Positions 60,251 to 64,000 of a DNA stretch of 64,000 nt are shown piece by piece. This DNA comes from Limnohabitans sp. Hippo3 (GTDB lineage Bacteria; Pseudomonadota; Gammaproteobacteria; Burkholderiales; Burkholderiaceae_C), in NCBI RefSeq assembly GCF_003063665.1, contig NZ_NESF01000009.1:1-64000 (forward strand), given 5' to 3'. Position 1 is the first letter of the stretch, and each line of letters starts with the position of its first letter. The position numbers and the translations under genes are program-made. The notes under the pieces are model-generated. The model saw only the letters and a program-made list of their open reading frames with translations. It was not told the DNA's origin and did no database searches.

Positions 60251-62591
60251 ACAAGCCCGTTTCAGCTTGGCCAGGGCGGGTGTCATGGTGGGCTTGTGTG
60301 GTTTGGTCGTCTTGGGCGCCGGTTGGGTCATGAACAGCCGTGACGGTGTTAAAAACAAGGCGCCTGTGCATTTCAGTGCCCGCACCTGGCAGGATGTGCA
60401 GTGGGTCTTGCGTTACGTTACGCCGCTTGCTTCGCCGATTGAGACGACCATGTCAGAACTTTCGGGCCCAGGCTGCGCTGCTGGTCGGCCCGGCCATGAG
60501 CGCTTGCGAAAAGCGGTCGAGACGCTCAACCAGAATCTGGAACATTTGAACCGTACCAGCTTTGTCCGACAACACTACCGGTTGAATATAGACGGGCTGC
60601 TGTTGGATGCGGGTCGACCGGATCAGACTTGTGCGCAAATACACCGCCCAGTTCAATGGCTCAATGACCGGGTACGACAACAAGGTGTGCAATTCCTGCA
60701 ATCCCTTGTTTGGAAAGAAAGGTCAGGAACGTCTGTACAGGCACGATTCGAAACCACTACTTGGGTCGCCTTGCCCAAGCAGATGCTCACATCCCGATCA
60801 GCCTGGTCGGGTTTGCCAGGCTGTATTTATGGAACCGATGCGATCACAGGACAGCGCGTGGTGGCCGACGGAGATTCTGTCGTTTCGAAGTTTTGCCAGA
60901 CACAAGCTGCAGCGGATCAAGCCTTACGCTCCCCAGTTTCTTTGTGGGACCAAGTGCCTGGCTTGCCGTCTTTGCTGGAGCCCTTGGCGGCCTGGCGGCT
61001 GCCTCAGCATGTGCAATACAGCGACCGAGTGGGCGACGACAACCATGTCGTCGTGGCAGGTCGAAAACAGACAGTGGGGCAGCATGTCCAGCTCAGCATA
61101 GACCCGACTTGGCAGGCAGGCTTGCAAATCTTGGCCGAATGTTTCAGTGGCAAAGTGTCGCCTGTTTGCGCGGCTTATGCCACACAGGCAGAAGGTCGTT
61201 TTGAAAATGCCCGTGTACGCATGGCGGGGATTGCAGTGATCGATGTCGCGACCGGTCGCTTGGTGGCTGCAGCCAGCGCCAACAGTCCGTGTTATGCCCA
61301 TGACAAAACCCGGGCAGGCGCGCGACCCTCAGACTGTCCGGCGGTGCCGGATGACACGGTGCACAGACCTCGTATTCCTCAAATGTTGAGCAATCATGCG
61401 CTTTTCACCCAGGCACCTCCGGGTTCTCTGGTCAAACCTTTGTTGATGACGGGCATCGTGTCGTATGTGTCCCCCCAGACCAGTCTGGCAGGACTCGAAC
61501 AGGCCTTGCAAAGATCTGATTCCCAGCAATTTCTGGATGCTTTTCTGTGTCGTCAAAAACTGGGACAAGGTGGGTTCGCGGCACGCTGTGATCGGCCCGC
61601 GCTCACACAAAAAAATGCCCATCAATTGGGCTGGAACAGTGGATGCGATGGCCTGTCCGATCTCGCTCGCTCCCAATGTGGCATGGTTGATTTGATCGAA
61701 GGTCGACCATTGGTGCAAAAACCTGCCCATCAAAACGCCCCGGGCACTGCGGCGCGGCATTCACCAGCCTTGCCCGTTTTGATGGGGCAGACCTTGGTCA
61801 TGCCTTATCGATCTGGCTCGGGCGTATCGGGTTACCAGGACATGCCCTGGCCTGATAGCCTGCCCGGCGTTGAACAACGCCAAACCTGCGCCCAGTCGGG
61901 CGTCAAAGGTTATGTGCGCTGCGGCGGTCCACAGATGGCGATCATCAGTGAGGCCTACGGTCAAGGCAATTCTCTGACCACGCCTGCAGGTGTGGCCAGT
62001 TTGCTGGCCACATTGGCCAATTCAGCGCAGGGCCAGGTGACGCATTACCCCCATGTTTTGGTCGATCGGGTGCGTTCTGATGGTCAGAGTGATTCCAGCA
62101 TCGAGATCATGATACGCGCAGCGTCATCACAAGGTCCTGAAGGTGTCGATTCTGTGGTGGCACGTCGGGTGCTGGGCGCCATGGAAAGAACCCTTCTGCC
62201 CGGCGGAACAGCCCATGCCGCTTGTGTTCGTGCCTTCGGGGCGGCGGGTTGCCTGATCCCTCGGGGTGTAGCAGGAAAGACAGGCACCCCTGGCGATGCC
62301 GATGAGCGAAGTCTGTCGCAGGTGGTACAAGACATGCGCTCACGCGCACAATGCTCAACGCGTTCATCAACAGACTGTGCCCGACAGTACCCTTTGCCCA
62401 GACCGCGTTACCGTTGGTATGCCGCCGTTTTCAAGTCTCAGGGCTCGGACCGTTACGACAAAGCCATTGCGGTGCTGGTGCACAGCAATTGGCGTCGATC
62501 TGACGGACGCTATGCGGACGATCATAATGCCGCTGCAGAAATAGCCATGCTGGCCATTCGGCAATTTCAGACAGCGCCTTTGAAACCATGA
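60243..62591 (+). CDS. Class B-like penicillin-binding protein transpeptidase
   Basis: 782 residues. One N-terminal membrane helix (about 14-32), a long N-terminal periplasmic region, and a transpeptidase domain: AVIDVATGRLVAAASAN-like entry (VIDVATGRLV), SLVK nucleophile motif (S395, K398), YGQGNSLTTPAGVASLLATLAN and KTG (K679-T-G). The SxN motif position appears to read S425-D-S427. About 18 cysteines, unusual for a PBP, suggest several disulfides. It should crosslink the strands made by the SEDS partner. Start ATG 60243 has GGAGG 4 bases before it. Confidence 0.87.
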   Translation: MLEQARFSLARAGVMVGLCGLVVLGAGWVMNSRDGVKNKAPVHFSARTWQDVQWVLRYVTPLASPIETTMSELSGPGCAAGRPGHERLRKAVETLNQNLEHLNRTSFVRQHYRLNIDGLLLDAGRPDQTCAQIHRPVQWLNDRVRQQGVQFLQSLVWKERSGTSVQARFETTTWVALPKQMLTSRSAWSGLPGCIYGTDAITGQRVVADGDSVVSKFCQTQAAADQALRSPVSLWDQVPGLPSLLEPLAAWRLPQHVQYSDRVGDDNHVVVAGRKQTVGQHVQLSIDPTWQAGLQILAECFSGKVSPVCAAYATQAEGRFENARVRMAGIAVIDVATGRLVAAASANSPCYAHDKTRAGARPSDCPAVPDDTVHRPRIPQMLSNHALFTQAPPGSLVKPLLMTGIVSYVSPQTSLAGLEQALQRSDSQQFLDAFLCRQKLGQGGFAARCDRPALTQKNAHQLGWNSGCDGLSDLARSQCGMVDLIEGRPLVQKPAHQNAPGTAARHSPALPVLMGQTLVMPYRSGSGVSGYQDMPWPDSLPGVEQRQTCAQSGVKGYVRCGGPQMAIISEAYGQGNSLTTPAGVASLLATLANSAQGQVTHYPHVLVDRVRSDGQSDSSIEIMIRAASSQGPEGVDSVVARRVLGAMERTLLPGGTAHAACVRAFGAAGCLIPRGVAGKTGTPGDADERSLSQVVQDMRSRAQCSTRSSTDCARQYPLPRPRYRWYAAVFKSQGSDRYDKAIAVLVHSNWRRSDGRYADDHNAAAEIAMLAIRQFQTAPLKP

Positions 62592-62890
62592 TTGCCAACG
62601 TGCACCAAATGGAAGTTTTATTGCCCTGGGCACAGGCTTGGGTGCAAATGCAGTGGGAGATTGCCTTCTGGGTCGCAGAGCACGGTGATCGGGCTCGGAT
62701 TCAGGTGGTTTGGAATGAGGAGCGTCTGAGCGCCGAGGTGGATGTTGCAGAATTTCAGGCGACCACGACACCCTTTTACAAAGCCTTGCAGCAACGCTTG
62801 GCAGATGGTTGTCAGTGGCAATTCAAAAAACAGGAGGGATCGACCGGGCACCGGTTGGTCCTGGGTCTATCCGCTTCGCAAGGGGCATGA
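62588..62890 (+). CDS. Small protein of unknown function
   Basis: 100 residues, not recognised; no signal or membrane segment. The N-terminal part is Trp/Gln/Val-rich (WAQAWVQMQWEIAFWVAEHG) and the rest looks like a small alpha/beta domain (FYKALQQRLADGCQWQFKKQ). Its ATG overlaps the PBP stop by 4 bases (ATGA), so it is tied to the SEDS-PBP-FHA group, probably as a cytosolic partner of one of them. Confidence 0.7.
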   Translation: MIANVHQMEVLLPWAQAWVQMQWEIAFWVAEHGDRARIQVVWNEERLSAEVDVAEFQATTTPFYKALQQRLADGCQWQFKKQEGSTGHRLVLGLSASQGA

Positions 62891-62903
62891 CTGAGCGCAG
62901 ACG

Positions 62904-64000
62904 ATGAAACAATACTGGACGCCTTTGGCCAAATGGTTGGGCATGTCAAAAGCACACAGCGACAGCGAGTCGATAGTTGATACACCTGCTGAACCCATGG
63001 GTTTGTCCGCTGCTGATGTTGTGCACAGTCCTTGGCCGGATCTTTACAAAGCCCTGCGTGAACATGCACAGAGCGAGTGGGTGGTGCGCAGTCAGCGCCA
63101 TGCCGATATCAATCCAGATGAGCGATTGGCCGTGACGCGTTTGGAAATTCGTGCGACATCGCATGTGCTGGATACACAGCTACAGCAATGGTTTGCTGAA
63201 AGCGATGTGCCTCATTTGATCCAGTGGATGGCGCGTGGACCTTTGAAAACGGCCGCCATTGAGCGCTGGGTGGTGCTTGACACCTTGAGCAGTCTGGACG
63301 TGTTGCCTTTACCTCAGGCAGCAGGCCAACCCGTCAGTCCCTACGATGTTGCGGCTACGGCATCGAAATCGGAGACAGGCGGTTACGAATTTGTGGCTGA
63401 AACCCGATGGGTACCTAAGCCTGCAGGGGCAGACAATGCACAAACCTTGCCGCCTCTGGAGTTGCAGATTCATGATGCTTTGGGTGAACGGCGCGTTCAT
63501 GTGATGCAGACGCTGGTGGTGTTGGGCGCTGAAAAAACCCTGAAAGCACCCGATGGTCAAAAGATCCGTTTGATTGACCAAAGTCCTGTGCCATGGCAGG
63601 GCGAAACAGCCTGGTTTGTGGCCCTTGCTGCGCAGCATGTATCAGGCATGCACCTGGTTTTGCGCTTGCATGAACACGGTGTCGATTGCCTGGACGCTGG
63701 CTCGACCAACGGCAGCTATGTGAACGGAAAAAGGCTGAATCCCGGCAACTGGCATGAGGTCAAGCATTTGGAGACGGTGTTCCTGGGTGGGCCTGAAAGT
63801 GATCCCCGCAGTCACACCGCTTGTGTTCAATTGCGTGTCGGTCATCAAGCCGTGGCCTGGGTAACGGACAAAACGCCTTTGCGCACGGCAGCGTATGAGA
63901 ACATGCCACCCAAGCTGGTGCTACAGCCCTTGGAGGCTTCGGGCATGGCATCTGTGCCCGTGCATGCCCTGCCTTTCACCATTGGACGCGAGGCAGATTG
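62904..64000 (+). CDS. Protein with tandem FHA domains (partial, runs off the right edge)
   Basis: 365 codons are inside the window without a stop. The first FHA domain has the phosphothreonine-binding signature GSTNGSYVNGKRL (G266-S267-T268-N269-G270) and the second begins at the very end with FTIGREAD (G361-R362). The N-terminal 200 residues are not recognised. FHA domains bind phosphothreonine peptides, so this is the natural reader for the kinase/phosphatase pair upstream. The last bases of the window cut the second FHA domain; the gene and perhaps the block continue. Confidence 0.85.
   Translation, partial: MKQYWTPLAKWLGMSKAHSDSESIVDTPAEPMGLSAADVVHSPWPDLYKALREHAQSEWVVRSQRHADINPDERLAVTRLEIRATSHVLDTQLQQWFAESDVPHLIQWMARGPLKTAAIERWVVLDTLSSLDVLPLPQAAGQPVSPYDVAATASKSETGGYEFVAETRWVPKPAGADNAQTLPPLELQIHDALGERRVHVMQTLVVLGAEKTLKAPDGQKIRLIDQSPVPWQGETAWFVALAAQHVSGMHLVLRLHEHGVDCLDAGSTNGSYVNGKRLNPGNWHEVKHLETVFLGGPESDPRSHTACVQLRVGHQAVAWVTDKTPLRTAAYENMPPKLVLQPLEASGMASVPVHALPFTIGREAD

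Noticed and set aside
43723..64000. A type VI secretion locus (kinase, PP2C, FHA and FGE-fold proteins resemble PpkA, PppA, Fha and a T6SS accessory)
   Set aside because: No TssB/C, Hcp, VgrG, ClpV, TssJ-M or other structural protein is present, and a SEDS-PBP pair is not part of T6SS loci. Genes beyond the right edge cannot be excluded.

Overview
The window reads as chromosome of a Burkholderiales betaproteobacterium, most likely Comamonadaceae (Limnohabitans/Rhodoferax-like). The evidence is the minC-minD-minE order, a GlnE next to a very large AsmA/YhdP-type protein, NemA-type ene-reductase, DUF2788/DUF2189/DUF3833/DUF6671 family proteins, and generally high-GC codon use with very tight gene packing (many ATGA and TGATG overlaps). 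No rRNA, tRNA, CRISPR array, prophage or insertion sequence was seen.

Layout. (1) 1-2.1 kb, minus strand: start of an unidentified gene, then minE, minD and minC. Upstream of minC is an AT-rich intergenic region with three perfect 9-mer DnaA boxes. (2) 2.4-7.4 kb: two small membrane-protein genes, a Spy-like periplasmic protein, copper chaperone and copper ATPase (divergent), and a hemerythrin-domain protein. Two FNR/DNR-type 14-bp sites lie in this part. (3) 7.4-12.2 kb: outer-membrane-like protein, ene-reductase, class II aldolase, YkgJ-type protein, MltA, NlpC/P60 lipoprotein. (4) 12.2-21.8 kb: a FixJ-type response regulator and PAS histidine kinase in one operon with the YhdP-like protein, divergent from glnE. 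(5) 21.9-31.1 kb: TonB-dependent receptor, RND adaptor and pump, a lipoprotein, a broken NTF2-like remnant and a short-chain dehydrogenase. (6) 31.1-34 kb: DUF6671 and SbtA-type bicarbonate transporter, divergent from a LysR regulator. (7) 34-43.7 kb: a set resembling known singlet-oxygen/photooxidative-stress loci: FeS photolyase-like protein with its DUF2256 partner, glutathione peroxidase, flavin amine-oxidase-like protein, DUF1365, cyclopropane-fatty-acid-synthase-like methyltransferase, chalcone-isomerase-like protein, GPH-type transporter, DUF3833, SDR and NTF2-like protein.

(8) 43.7-64 kb is the unusual part: 17 genes, all on the plus strand and packed end to end, extending past the right edge. 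The first half encodes a cysteine-less formylglycine-enzyme-fold lipoprotein, four unfamiliar secreted proteins, a FlgT/CsgG-like protein, an SH3-like protein and an M48 metallopeptidase. The second half encodes DUF4337, an atypical membrane-anchored protein kinase, a CHASE2 membrane protein, a PP2C phosphatase with a membrane anchor, a SEDS (FtsW/RodA) protein with a large extra periplasmic domain, a cysteine-rich class B-like penicillin-binding protein, a small unknown protein, and a protein with tandem FHA domains. Kinase, phosphatase, SEDS, PBP and FHA together, with phosphatase-SEDS-PBP in that order, match the content of the actinobacterial fha-pstP-rodA-pbpA-pknA/B operon. My reading, which is inference, is a phospho-signalling system controlling a dedicated septal-type peptidoglycan polymerase/crosslinker with its own periplasmic and outer-membrane accessory set. 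No type VI secretion structural gene is present to explain it otherwise.
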